62,439 bases of DNA from Tepidibacter thalassicus DSM 15285 (GTDB taxonomy: Bacteria > Bacillota > Clostridia > Peptostreptococcales > Peptostreptococcaceae): assembly GCF_900129915.1 (NCBI RefSeq), contig NZ_FQXH01000014.1, positions 1 through 62,439 of the forward strand, given 5' to 3'. Shown piece after piece: positions 9,589-17,933 of the stretch. Made by a program: the position numbers and the translations under genes. Below the pieces are notes generated by a model that had not been told where the DNA came from, searched no databases, and saw only the letters and a list, made by a program, of their open reading frames with translations. Each line of letters opens with the position of its first letter. Within the stretch, counting starts at the first letter, position 1.

Positions 9589-10887
9589 TTAAGTCACCTT
9601 CCTAACTTTAAAAAGCTCATCTAATATATACCAAGTAGGAGCTATTTTAGTATTTAAAACCCAATAACCAAATCCTTCTAAATCTAGTTGTTTTGCGAGT
9701 TCATGTTTATAAAGTTGGCTTAAAGCATCTTCAAAATGAACTTCATGAAGATCTCCTTTTTCATCTGTATATCTAAAATATGGAGTTTTGGATTTATCGT
9801 TCCATAAAATTTGAACATTGTTGTCTATGGCTAATTTGTACGCATTTTTTAAAGTAACTGTTTTAGCTGTTTCTTGTTTGTATTTATGAATAAGCCAATC
9901 ATATCCATAAAGATTCATTCCCATATATATTATGTTATTTGGCATTTTAGTTAAAGCGTAGTCTATTACTTTTTTCATATTAGGTAGTGGAGCTATAGGT
10001 TGAGGGTCTCCTCCTACCCATCCCCATTCATAAGTCATAAGATATGCTATGTCTAGGTATTTTCCTAGTTCTTCGTAGTCAAAAAAGCCAACCCAAGGTC
10101 TATCTGACCAATCTTGCCATTTAGGAGCTATAGCCATTCCGAGAACTTTATTTTTTTCGTGAAGTTTTTCAGATAATTTTTTTACAAAATTATTAAATAA
10201 ATACCTGTCTTTTGGATATAAATTTTCAAAATCAAGTATTACTCCTCCGTAATTTTGTTTTACTGTTAAATCTACAATGTTATTAATTAATGTGTCCATG
10301 TTATTGGTAAGAACTTCTTTTGCCAAGTCTTTATTGAAATTTTCTCCATCAAAATTAGTTACTACAGGTAGTGGAGTTATGTTATTATCTAAAATAAATT
10401 TTGGCAAATCTTCAGGTATTTCGCTTGTTAAATTACCGTCTTTATCTGTTCTTATATCAAATATTGCAATATAAGTAAGTTGTTGAGCTATTTCTTTTAT
10501 ATAGTCATAGTAATTTTTGTATTTAGTTCCTGGCTGAAAAAAAGGAAGTGTTGATACTAATTTCTTTTTGGTTTTAGTGGGTATTTTTATAATTTGACCA
10601 GGATAAACAACATAAGGTTGTTTGAGTTTGTTAATATCAATTATATCTTTGTAGTTTATGTTGAATTTTTTTGCTATTTTATATAAAAAATCACCAGCTT
10701 TTACTTTGTAATTAAAATAATCTTTGTTAGAATTTTTTGTTATTGAAGGAATTAAAAGGTTCATTCCAACAGCTAATTTATCATTATATGGAAGATCGTT
10801 AGCCTTTACAATTTCATCTATAGGAATGTTGTATTTTTTTGAAATATTATAAAGGCTATCTCCTTTAACTACTTTATATATTTCCAT
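9589..10887 (-). CDS. sleL: Spore cortex fragment-lytic enzyme, LysM-LysM-GH18 (SleL/YaaH type)
   Basis: Two LysM domains (about 1-47 and 53-100) are followed by a glycoside hydrolase family 18 barrel (about 110-430). This is the architecture of YaaH/SleL, an N-acetylglucosaminidase acting on cortex fragments produced by SleC-type enzymes. LysM signatures are YKVVKGDSLYNISKKYNIP and YKVKAGDFLYKIAKKFNI. The GH18 active-site strand reads GGVILDFENL, with E as proposed acid catalyst, and MTYEWGW matches the later substrate-contact strand. A GGAGGG ribosome site precedes ATG at 10887. It is the first gene of a sleL-sleC operon and is preceded by a mother-cell-type promoter candidate. Neighbouring csp and sleC strongly support a germination role. 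Confidence 0.88.
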   Translation of the reverse strand: MEIYKVVKGDSLYNISKKYNIPIDEIVKANDLPYNDKLAVGMNLLIPSITKNSNKDYFNYKVKAGDFLYKIAKKFNINYKDIIDINKLKQPYVVYPGQIIKIPTKTKKKLVSTLPFFQPGTKYKNYYDYIKEIAQQLTYIAIFDIRTDKDGNLTSEIPEDLPKFILDNNITPLPVVTNFDGENFNKDLAKEVLTNNMDTLINNIVDLTVKQNYGGVILDFENLYPKDRYLFNNFVKKLSEKLHEKNKVLGMAIAPKWQDWSDRPWVGFFDYEELGKYLDIAYLMTYEWGWVGGDPQPIAPLPNMKKVIDYALTKMPNNIIYMGMNLYGYDWLIHKYKQETAKTVTLKNAYKLAIDNNVQILWNDKSKTPYFRYTDEKGDLHEVHFEDALSQLYKHELAKQLDLEGFGYWVLNTKIAPTWYILDELFKVRKVT

Positions 10888-10913
10888 TTTATCCCTCCTA
10901 AATTAAACTATTA

Positions 10914-10940
10914 TATAATATGAAAAAAAATATATTTTGT
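10914..10940 (-). promoter_or_regulatory. Candidate sigma-K/sigma-E (mother-cell) promoter for sleL-sleC
   Basis: On the minus strand AC (10939-10940) is followed after 16 nt by CATATTATA (10914-10922), which fits AC-N16/17-CATANNNTA of sigma-K and the CATA-type -10 of sigma-E. It would start transcription about 20 nt before the sleL start codon. Short motif in AT-rich DNA, so tentative. Confidence 0.4.
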
Positions 10941-10994
10941 TAAGTGATTTTGGGAAATATAATAGATATAAATAAGTATAGGAGGAACTTTATT

Positions 10995-11714
10995 ATGGAA
11001 TTAAAACTTTTACTTATAGCGATAGCTCCGGGATTAGCATTGGCTTTTGGTATATATCTTACAGATAGATATGATAAAGAACCGGTTGATCTTTTGCTTA
11101 AAGTATTTATATTAGGGTGTTTATCAGTAATTCCTACTTTAGCAGTTGAAAGATTTTTAAGTATGTTCAATGTATTTTCAGGTATTATGTGGCCTTTATA
11201 TACATCATTTGTAGTGGCTGGATTTACAGAGGAATTTTTTAAAAGATTTGTTGTATTAAAAAGTGCGTTTAAAAGTCATCATTTTAATGAAAAACTAGAT
11301 GGTATAGTTTATTGTACATTTTCTGCACTTGGTTTTGCTACTGTTGAGAATGTAGTGTATGTTGTATTTAGATTTGCATCAAATTATTATGTGGGAATAG
11401 GTAGAGGGCTATTTTCTGTTCCAGCTCATATGTTATTTGGTATAACAATGGGGTATTATCTTTCTTTAGCTAAATATTGTGTTGAAGGAAAAGGAAAGTG
11501 TAGAGAATTTTTGAGAAAATCTCTTATAGTGCCTGTGGTTTTGCATGGTATATTCGATTTTATTTTGATGTCAAATACACCTATACTTATGGTATTATTT
11601 ATTCCGTATGTGTTATACTTATGGAAGATTAATTTAGATAGATTAAATGAGTATACTAAAAATTCGAGGGATATATTTGGAAGAATCAATAATAAAAGGA
11701 GAGAAGAATTTTGA
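10995..11714 (+). CDS. PrsW family intramembrane metalloprotease
   Basis: A 239-residue multi-span membrane protein of the PrsW family (PF13367, CPBP-related). Members such as B. subtilis PrsW cut anti-sigma factors within the membrane. Typical motifs are EEFFKRFVVLK (two glutamates), ATVENVVYV, PAHMLFGITMGYY and VLHGIFDFIL, containing the expected metal-binding Glu and His residues. ATG 10995 is used because AGGAGG at 10980-10985 is correctly spaced; an upstream in-frame ATG at 10944 lacks such a site and precedes an unusual N-terminus. It is divergent from sleL, and its stop overlaps the next gene's start by 4 nt. Its substrate is unknown; a link to sporulation or germination is only suggested by position. 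Confidence 0.85.
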   Translation: MELKLLLIAIAPGLALAFGIYLTDRYDKEPVDLLLKVFILGCLSVIPTLAVERFLSMFNVFSGIMWPLYTSFVVAGFTEEFFKRFVVLKSAFKSHHFNEKLDGIVYCTFSALGFATVENVVYVVFRFASNYYVGIGRGLFSVPAHMLFGITMGYYLSLAKYCVEGKGKCREFLRKSLIVPVVLHGIFDFILMSNTPILMVLFIPYVLYLWKINLDRLNEYTKNSRDIFGRINNKRREEF

Positions 11715-13009
11715 TTAGTTTGCCACAAAAATTTTTAGAAGATATGAAAAAAATTTTAGGTGAAGAATATGACGAGTTTTTAAAATCTTATGAAGATAAA
11801 AAAACTACAGGACTTAGAGTTAATACTTTAAAAGTATCTGTAGAGGATTTTTTGAATATGGGGATATTTAATTTAACTCCTATTTCTTGGAGTGAAGAAG
11901 GTTTTTATTATGATGAAGATGAGGTAAGACCAGGTAAAAATCCTTTACATGAAGCTGGTATTTATTATCTTCAAGAGCCTTCTGCCATGGCTGTAGTTCC
12001 CAATTTAGATATAAAAGAAGGGGATAAGGTGTTAGATATCTGTGCAGCACCTGGTGGAAAATCTACATATATAGCTTCAAAATTAAATGGAAAAGGGCTT
12101 TTAATATCTAATGAGATAAACAAAACAAGAGTAAAAGCTTTAGGAGAAAATATAGAAAGATTTGGAGTTAAAAATGTTATAATAACTAATTCATCTGCTA
12201 AAGATTTAGAGAAAATATTTAAAGGGTATTTTGATAAAATAATCGTAGATGCACCTTGTTCAGGTGAGGGAATGTTTAGAAAAGATGAGGGAGCAATAAA
12301 AGATTGGTCATACAATAAAGTATTGGAATGTAAAAGCATACAAGAAGAACTACTAAAAAGAGCTTATAATATGTTAAAAGAAGGTGGAATACTAGTATAT
12401 TCTACATGTACATTTTCAAGAGAAGAAAATGAAGATGTTGTAAATGAATTTTTGAGTAAACATGAAGATGTTGATATTTTAAAAATGGAAAGACTTTGGC
12501 CTCATAAAATAAAGGGAGAAGGTCATTTTGTTGCAAAAATGAAAAAAGCTTCTCAAACTGAAAGTAAAGTAAAAACGACTAAAATAAAAAAACTTACAAG
12601 TGAAATAAAAAATTTTAGAGAATTTGAAAAAAGTTTTTTAAATATAAAAATAGAAGGTAATTTAGAGTTAAAGGGAGATAATTTATATTTAGTTCCAGAT
12701 GAATATCCGAGTTTAAAAGGAATAAAGGTTTTAAGAAGTGGGTTACATATTGGAACTTTAAAGAAAAATAGATTTGAACCATCTCATGCATTATCTCATT
12801 ATTTAAAAAAGGAAGATGTGAAATATGTACATAATTTAAATTTAAATTCTAAAGAAGTAATGGATTACTTAAGGGGAAATACATTAAATACAGGAAAAAG
12901 TAGAGGATGGGTATTAGTTACTGTGGAAGGGTTTCCTTTAGGATGGGGAAAAGAATCTAATGGAGTACTTAAAAATCATTACCCAAAGGGACTTAGGATA
13001 AAATATTAG
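11711..13009 (+). CDS. rRNA 5-methylcytosine methyltransferase, NOL1/NOP2/Sun (RsmF-like)
   Basis: A 432-residue SAM-dependent RNA m5C methyltransferase with a C-terminal RsmF-type RNA-binding extension. The SAM site is VLDICAAPGGKSTYIA (about residue 108). Two catalytic cysteine motifs are VDAPCSGEGMFRKD (about 178) and YSTCTFSREENE (about 230). The C-terminal part resembles the RsmF/YebU PUA-like tail (SHALSHYLKK, GWVLVTVEGFPLGWGK). TTG 11711 overlaps the PrsW stop (TTGA), with AAAAGGAG just upstream, indicating translational coupling. The expected target is a cytosine in 16S rRNA, but the exact position cannot be told. Confidence 0.9.
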   Translation: MISLPQKFLEDMKKILGEEYDEFLKSYEDKKTTGLRVNTLKVSVEDFLNMGIFNLTPISWSEEGFYYDEDEVRPGKNPLHEAGIYYLQEPSAMAVVPNLDIKEGDKVLDICAAPGGKSTYIASKLNGKGLLISNEINKTRVKALGENIERFGVKNVIITNSSAKDLEKIFKGYFDKIIVDAPCSGEGMFRKDEGAIKDWSYNKVLECKSIQEELLKRAYNMLKEGGILVYSTCTFSREENEDVVNEFLSKHEDVDILKMERLWPHKIKGEGHFVAKMKKASQTESKVKTTKIKKLTSEIKNFREFEKSFLNIKIEGNLELKGDNLYLVPDEYPSLKGIKVLRSGLHIGTLKKNRFEPSHALSHYLKKEDVKYVHNLNLNSKEVMDYLRGNTLNTGKSRGWVLVTVEGFPLGWGKESNGVLKNHYPKGLRIKY

Positions 13010-13036
13010 GCTGTCATTTTTTATGACAGCCTTTTG
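13008..13036. terminator. Bidirectional terminator
   Basis: AGGCTGTCAT and ATGACAGCCT pair around a short T loop, followed by TTTT. It separates convergent genes ending at 13009 and 13041. Confidence 0.85.
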
Positions 13037-13040
13037 TAAA

Positions 13041-13472
13041 TTATTTTGTAAGTATATGTACAATTTCTTCTAAAGAAGAACCTTTTTTTATTTTATAAGT
13101 ACCTGCTTTAATGGCATTTTCTAAATTAGAATTTTTAAGGGTATTTAAAAAATCATTTACTGAATTAATTAGACCTAAATTTTTCAGATTTTGAGCTATT
13201 TTAATTCCAGTTTCACCTGAGTTGATTTTAAAGTTAACTACTTCTTGTATAGTTACTTTGGGTTTTTTGTTAGAATTATTTTCATTAATGGAATTATTAT
13301 GCGTTTTATTTTCGGTTTTTATTTTTTGGTCAATTGCAATTGTACTTTTTGCTTCGTTAAAATCAAACCAGCCATAAAGTTGCCATCCTATTGTAGATAT
13401 TATTATTAAAAGAAGTACAAAGCCTAAAATTAAGTCACTTATTTCGTAAAGAATATTTTTTAATTTCTCCAA
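13041..13472 (-). CDS. Short MltG/YceG-like membrane-anchored protein
   Basis: A 143-residue protein with a membrane helix (about 12-34, LILGFVLLLIIISTIGW), a low-complexity Asn/Lys linker (about 50-75), and a C-terminal stretch (about 80-143) resembling the LysM-like subdomain of endolytic transglycosylase MltG: FKINSGETGIKIAQNLKNLG, then AIKAGTYKIKKGSSLEEIV. The catalytic YceG domain of full MltG (about 330-380 aa) is absent, so it is probably not an active transglycosylase but may bind or localise to glycan. Similar short proteins are annotated as MltG family in clostridia. It is divergent from the nucleotidase gene, with AAAAAGGAGG upstream of its ATG. Confidence 0.65.
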   Translation of the reverse strand: MEKLKNILYEISDLILGFVLLLIIISTIGWQLYGWFDFNEAKSTIAIDQKIKTENKTHNNSINENNSNKKPKVTIQEVVNFKINSGETGIKIAQNLKNLGLINSVNDFLNTLKNSNLENAIKAGTYKIKKGSSLEEIVHILTK

Positions 13473-13656
13473 ATTTTTTCCTCCTTTTTGAAGATTTTCT
13501 AATTTAATGAGTTTTGTAATTATCTATATATTTTAGGATATCAGTAGAGATTTGTAAATTCAATATAAAAATTAAATAAAAAAATGAAGGAAAATGTTAT
13601 CAAATGTAGAATATTATATAAGTTCCATGTATTAATAAATAAAAGGAGGTTTTAAA

Positions 13657-15633
13657 TTGAAGAAAAAAATATCTATATTACTTATAATGGCATTATTAAT
13701 AAGCATAGTTACGCCTATAGGGGTTGTTGCAAATGAAAAAGAAACTAACATAACTATAATTGGAACTAGTGATGTTCATGGAAGAATATTTCCTTGGGAT
13801 TATGCGTTGGATTCAGAAGATAATGATGCAGGATATTTAAAAATAGCATCAGTAGTAAAAGAGATAAGAAGTAAAAATAAAAATGTAATTTTAGTAGATG
13901 CAGGAGATACAACTCAAGATAACTCTATTGAGCTTTTTCAAAATGAAGAGAAAAATCCAATAATAGAGGTTATGAACGATATAGGATATGATACATGGAC
14001 ATTAGGTAATCATGAATTTAACTTTGGACTTGATAAATTAAATAAAGCAGTTAAAACATCTAAAGCAGCAGTTCTCGCAGGAAATATATATAAGGAAAAT
14101 GGAGAGAGAGCATTTGACGCTTATAAAATAGTAGAAAAAGATGGAGTTAAAATAGCGATAATAGGTATGACTACACCAAATATACCTAGATGGGAAGCTT
14201 CAACTCCAGAACATTTCAAGGGACTTGTATTTAAAAATCCAGTTGATGAAACTAAAAAGGTTATAAATGAGTTAAAAGGAAAAGTAGATGTATTTATAGG
14301 AGCATTTCATATGGGACTTGACAATGAATATACAGATTTTGATGGAACAAAAGCTGTAATTGAAGCAAATCCTGAGCTTGCAGCTGTTATTATGGGACAT
14401 GCTCATAGTGATATTTCTGGTGAAATGATTGGGAATACAATAGTTGTTGAGCCTAAAAGTTATGGAAATAGAGTGTCTAAAATAGATTTAAAACTTAGAA
14501 ATGAAAATGGAAAGTGGATTGTTGTAGATAAAAAAGCAGAAAATATAAATACTAAAGATTATCCGGTAGATAAAAAATTAGAAGAAAAATACAAGAGAAT
14601 TCATGAAATTTCTAGAAAAGATGCAAATACTGTGATTGGAACTGTAACAGAAGATTTTATAAAAGATACTCAAGTATTACCAGGAATACCGAGAGTTCAA
14701 GTTGAAGATACAGCTTTGATAGACTTTATAAATGAAGTTCAAATGCACTATTCTGGTGCTGATATATCAGCTGCTGCGGCTTTTAAAAGCGATATGAATC
14801 TTTTAAAGGGAGATTTTAAGAAAAAAGATGTAGCAAATATATACAAATATGCAAATACATTAATTGGAGTAAAAGTTACAGGAAAGCAATTAAAAGATTA
14901 TATGGAATGGTCAGCTAGATATTTTAATAGATATAAAGATGGAGATGTAACAATAAGCTTTAATCCTAATATAAGAGGATATAATTATGATATGTTTTCT
15001 GGAGTTGAATACGATATAGATATTTCAAAACCAGAAGGACAAAGAATAGTAAATCTTAAATTTAAAGGAAAACCAGTTACAGATGATATGACATTTGTTT
15101 TAGCAGTAAACAATTATAGATTTGGAAATATGGTTAAAGATGGATATTTTAGAGCAGAAGATAAAGTTTATGATTCATCTGAAAAATTTGCAGATGGAAG
15201 TATAAGAAATCTCATTGTACAGTATGTAAAAGAAAAGAAAACTATATCTCCAAAAGTCGACAATAATTGGAAAATAATCGGTATAGATTTAAATAATCCG
15301 TTAAAAGATACTGTTTATAAATTAGTTAAAGAAGGAAAAATAAAAGTTCCAACTTCAGAAGATGGAAGAACTCCAAATGTAAAATCTTTAAATGTATATG
15401 AGCTTCAAAAAATGGGATTAATTCCTACTGGACAAATTGAAGTAAAAGGAGAACAGTCTAAAGAAGTAGTTAAAGAGAATGTAGAGAAAACTTATGTAGT
15501 TAAAAAAGGAGATGTACTTTGGAAAATAGGTAAAAAGTTTAATGTTGATTGGAAAATTTTATCTAAATACAATAATTTAAAAAATCCAAATTTGATATAT
15601 CCAAATCAAACAATTAAAATACCTACAATGTAA
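13657..15633 (+). CDS. Secreted 5'-nucleotidase / 2',3'-cyclic phosphodiesterase with C-terminal LysM
   Basis: A 658-residue exported metallophosphoesterase of the UshA/YfkN type, expected to release phosphate and nucleosides from extracellular nucleotides. It has a signal peptide (about 1-26, KKKISILLIMALLISIV). The calcineurin-like domain motifs run in order: GTSDVHGRIFP, DAGDTTQ, LGNHEFNFG, GAFHMG and MGHAHSD. A 5'-nucleotidase C-terminal domain (about 330-530) follows, and a LysM domain (about 612-658, TYVVKKGDVLWKIGKKF) would hold the enzyme on the cell wall. The TTG start has AAAGGAGGT 7 nt upstream. It stands alone, divergent from the MltG-like gene and closed by a terminator. Confidence 0.9.
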   Translation: MKKKISILLIMALLISIVTPIGVVANEKETNITIIGTSDVHGRIFPWDYALDSEDNDAGYLKIASVVKEIRSKNKNVILVDAGDTTQDNSIELFQNEEKNPIIEVMNDIGYDTWTLGNHEFNFGLDKLNKAVKTSKAAVLAGNIYKENGERAFDAYKIVEKDGVKIAIIGMTTPNIPRWEASTPEHFKGLVFKNPVDETKKVINELKGKVDVFIGAFHMGLDNEYTDFDGTKAVIEANPELAAVIMGHAHSDISGEMIGNTIVVEPKSYGNRVSKIDLKLRNENGKWIVVDKKAENINTKDYPVDKKLEEKYKRIHEISRKDANTVIGTVTEDFIKDTQVLPGIPRVQVEDTALIDFINEVQMHYSGADISAAAAFKSDMNLLKGDFKKKDVANIYKYANTLIGVKVTGKQLKDYMEWSARYFNRYKDGDVTISFNPNIRGYNYDMFSGVEYDIDISKPEGQRIVNLKFKGKPVTDDMTFVLAVNNYRFGNMVKDGYFRAEDKVYDSSEKFADGSIRNLIVQYVKEKKTISPKVDNNWKIIGIDLNNPLKDTVYKLVKEGKIKVPTSEDGRTPNVKSLNVYELQKMGLIPTGQIEVKGEQSKEVVKENVEKTYVVKKGDVLWKIGKKFNVDWKILSKYNNLKNPNLIYPNQTIKIPTM

Positions 15634-15640
15634 TTTTAAA

Positions 15641-15666
15641 AGGCCCTAAATTTAGGGTCTTTTTTG
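15641..15666 (+). terminator. Intrinsic terminator after nucleotidase
   Basis: The core CCCTAAATTTAGGG is a perfect palindrome, extended by G-C and G-T pairs, and followed by TTTTTT. Confidence 0.8.
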
Positions 15667-15758
15667 TACTTTAAGGTTTAAATGTGTTAATAATTTAAAT
15701 AATATGAATATCATAATATAATACTAGTTATAAATTAAAATTTACAGGAGTTGATTAT

Positions 15759-16577
15759 ATGGGAAGTATAGATAAAAAATACGAATTTGTAATATTAAAA
15801 TTTTTGAGCAGGTATAATTACGATGCAGTAGTAGATATACTAGAGGAGTTGGGAATAACAGATGGAGATTTACATATACTTGTCAGTTCTTGTAAATCTT
15901 CAGTTAATTTTGATTTTAAAACTTCTATAAAAAAGATAGATAGTTTGACACCTAAAATTAAAAATAGAAAGGAAATAAAAGCACTTAGAAGAAACTTGAT
16001 AGATTTACTAGATGGGGAACCAGAAGCTATATTTTCTGAGTTTATAGAGAATATAAAAATACAGCTTATAAATGAAGAATATATAGATTTTTTAGGTAGA
16101 ATATACAGATTAAAGGAAGCACTTTTTAAATATATATTTGTTAAAAATCAATCTGGGAAAGATAAAATATCAATGCTTGGGTATATGGTATTTAAAAAAA
16201 ATATATTGAATATATTGAGAAAGAGGTATAATATATATACGAGTAATTTGACTTATGGTATAACTAAGTATATAAATAAATATGTAAGAAAAACTAGAAA
16301 ATTAAGTAGAGCGCTTGAAATACTGAATAGTGAAAAATTGGAAAAATTAATAAAATTGAGAAATGACTGTCCAGTTGGCCATGGATTTAAAGGGGTGAGT
16401 AAAGAGGACATAGAATCTATATATGGAAAGCCTTTTGAAGTTGTAGATGATTTTATAAGTGCATGTGAATATTTAGATTTTGATATAAAATTTGATAAAT
16501 ACGATGATATAAATAATATGATAATAGACTTAATGAGTAAATATATAATCAACAAAGGAGATGAGTGTTATGAATGA
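15759..16577 (+). CDS. Orphan HEPN-domain protein resembling the C-terminal part of Csm6
   Basis: A 272-residue mostly helical protein. Near the C-terminus (residues 201-208) it has LRNDCPVGHGFKGVSKEDI, an R-x6-H HEPN ribonuclease motif in the same local setting as Csm6 (LRN....HG, then .GVS.ED). The preceding segment NEEYIDFLGRIYRLKEALFKY also resembles the Csm6 HEPN region. There is no recognisable N-terminal CARF sensor, and the protein is shorter than Csm6 (about 400-450 aa). No cas genes or CRISPR repeats were found nearby. It overlaps the lepB start by 8 nt and so is probably co-transcribed with it. RNase activity is inferred from the motif only; similarity was judged from memory, not by search. 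Confidence 0.6.
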   Translation: MGSIDKKYEFVILKFLSRYNYDAVVDILEELGITDGDLHILVSSCKSSVNFDFKTSIKKIDSLTPKIKNRKEIKALRRNLIDLLDGEPEAIFSEFIENIKIQLINEEYIDFLGRIYRLKEALFKYIFVKNQSGKDKISMLGYMVFKKNILNILRKRYNIYTSNLTYGITKYINKYVRKTRKLSRALEILNSEKLEKLIKLRNDCPVGHGFKGVSKEDIESIYGKPFEVVDDFISACEYLDFDIKFDKYDDINNMIIDLMSKYIINKGDECYE

Positions 16578-17103
16578 TAAACTGAAAAAGGAAATTATAG
16601 AATGGGTTAAAACTATTGCAATATCGCTTGTAATAGCATTTGTTATAACTCAGTTTATAAGACCAACTCTTGTAAAGGGATATTCGATGTATCCAACACT
16701 TGAAGAAAATGATTATCTTATAATAAATAAAATACCTTACACAATTCACGAACCAGCTAGAGGAGATATAGTAGTTTTTAAATCTCATTTAACTCAAGAA
16801 AATGGAAAAGAAAAGGATTTGGTAAAAAGGGTTATAGCTGTACCTGGAGATAAAATAAAAATTATAAATGGAAAGGTTTATGTAAATGGTAAAGAACTTA
16901 AAGAAACTTATATAAATGGGAATTATACAGATGGATATATAGATACTACTGTTCCAGAAGGATATATATTTGCAATGGGAGATAATAGACCTAATAGTTT
17001 GGACAGTAGAGACCCTAGAGTTGGTATGGTAAGTGAAGATGATATAATAGGAAGGGCTTTTTTAAGACTTTATCCATTTAATAAGATTGGAATTTTGAAG
17101 TAG
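16570..17103 (+). CDS. lepB: Signal peptidase I
   Basis: A 177-residue type I signal peptidase that cleaves signal peptides from exported proteins at the outer face of the membrane. It has one N-terminal membrane helix (about 12-30, VKTIAISLVIAFVIT). The catalytic Ser lies in KGYSMYPTL and the general-base Lys in LVKRVIAVPGDKI. The C-terminal MGDNRPNSLDSRDPRVGMV is box E. ATG 16570 is preferred over ATG 16561 because the latter directly abuts the AAAGGAG ribosome site, while 16570 has 9 nt spacing. It overlaps the end of the HEPN gene. Confidence 0.93.
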   Translation: MNDKLKKEIIEWVKTIAISLVIAFVITQFIRPTLVKGYSMYPTLEENDYLIINKIPYTIHEPARGDIVVFKSHLTQENGKEKDLVKRVIAVPGDKIKIINGKVYVNGKELKETYINGNYTDGYIDTTVPEGYIFAMGDNRPNSLDSRDPRVGMVSEDDIIGRAFLRLYPFNKIGILK

Positions 17104-17113
17104 GGTGATTTTA

Positions 17114-17872
17114 TTGAAATTAGGCATATCGGCCATGGCATATGATATAAAAGAAAAAATAGAAATATGTAAAGAATTGAAATTCAATCATATAGAGGTT
17201 GGAATAGATAATTTAGAAGATTGGAATTTTTTGTATGAACAAATAGAAAAATTGAAAAGAAATGATATAAGTATTGGTATTCATATGCCAATGGAGTTAA
17301 ATACATGTGAAACTGTAAAATATATAAATAAATGTTGGGTTGATTTTTTCCTAGAAAATTATAAAAGAGGTAAATTATTGAATGTAAAATATTATAATTT
17401 ACATTTAGGTTATGGATTGAAAAATAGAGTGAAAAAACAGAGAAAAAATTATTTGGATAATACTGTACATTTTTTATTAATGCTAATAAAAAAAATGACC
17501 GATATAGATATATATATTGAAAACACATATTCTTTAGATGGGGATTTGGTTAATTTAGGAAATGATGCAGGTGATTTTGAATATATATTTAAAAATGTAA
17601 AAAGCGAAAATTTAGGATTTTGTTATGATACAGGACATAATTTAATAGATAAAAGTGATTATTTGAACAAGTTACATAGTTATATTAAGTTAATACATTT
17701 AAGTGATAACGATGGAAAAAGTGATTTACATATGGGATTAAATGAAAATGGTCTATTAAGGGAAGAAGATATAAAATATTTATTAAAATTAAAAAATGTC
17801 AAATACATTGTTTTAGAAATGGATAAAAAATTTTTCCAAACTAGTAAAAATATCATTTTAAAAAATTTATAA
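17114..17872 (+). CDS. Xylose isomerase-like / AP endonuclease 2 family TIM-barrel protein
   Basis: A 252-residue protein of the sugar phosphate isomerase/epimerase family (PF01261, AP_endonuc_2). Barrel-strand signatures include LGISAMAYD, IGIHMPMEL, YYNLHLGYG, YIENTYSLDGD, GFCYDTGHN, KLIHLSDNDG and IVLEMD. The conserved Glu, Asp/His and Glu residues would bind divalent metal, as in the family. The fold is shared with endonuclease IV, encoded at 22128, but the nine-ligand zinc pattern of Nfo is incomplete, so an isomerase or hydrolase role is equally likely. TTG 17114 is chosen because AGGGTG (17102-17107) then serves as ribosome site; GTG 17105 lies within that site. It follows lepB by 10 nt. 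Confidence 0.75.
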   Translation: MKLGISAMAYDIKEKIEICKELKFNHIEVGIDNLEDWNFLYEQIEKLKRNDISIGIHMPMELNTCETVKYINKCWVDFFLENYKRGKLLNVKYYNLHLGYGLKNRVKKQRKNYLDNTVHFLLMLIKKMTDIDIYIENTYSLDGDLVNLGNDAGDFEYIFKNVKSENLGFCYDTGHNLIDKSDYLNKLHSYIKLIHLSDNDGKSDLHMGLNENGLLREEDIKYLLKLKNVKYIVLEMDKKFFQTSKNIILKNL

Positions 17873-17873
17873 A

Positions 17874-17930
17874 TAAAACCTCTTAAAAAAAGAAAAAATA
17901 ATATTGATTTTAAAAAAATAGGAGGTTTTA
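17874..17930 (+). promoter_or_regulatory. Inverted repeat that can mask the ribosome site of the CBS gene
   Basis: TAAAACCTC (17874-17882) is the exact complement of GAGGTTTTA (17922-17930), which contains the AGGAGG ribosome site of the gene at 17934. The spacer is 39 nt of AT-rich sequence. No T tract follows, so it is not a terminator. Confidence 0.4.
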
Positions 17931-17933
17931 AAT

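Noticed and set aside
11971..12339. 122-codon minus-strand ORF
   Set aside because: It lies inside the RNA methyltransferase gene, in a region fully explained by catalytic motifs on the plus strand.
15759..16577. CRISPR-Cas locus around the Csm6-like gene
   Set aside because: No regularly spaced repeats and no cas1/cas2/cas10-like genes were seen anywhere in the window.
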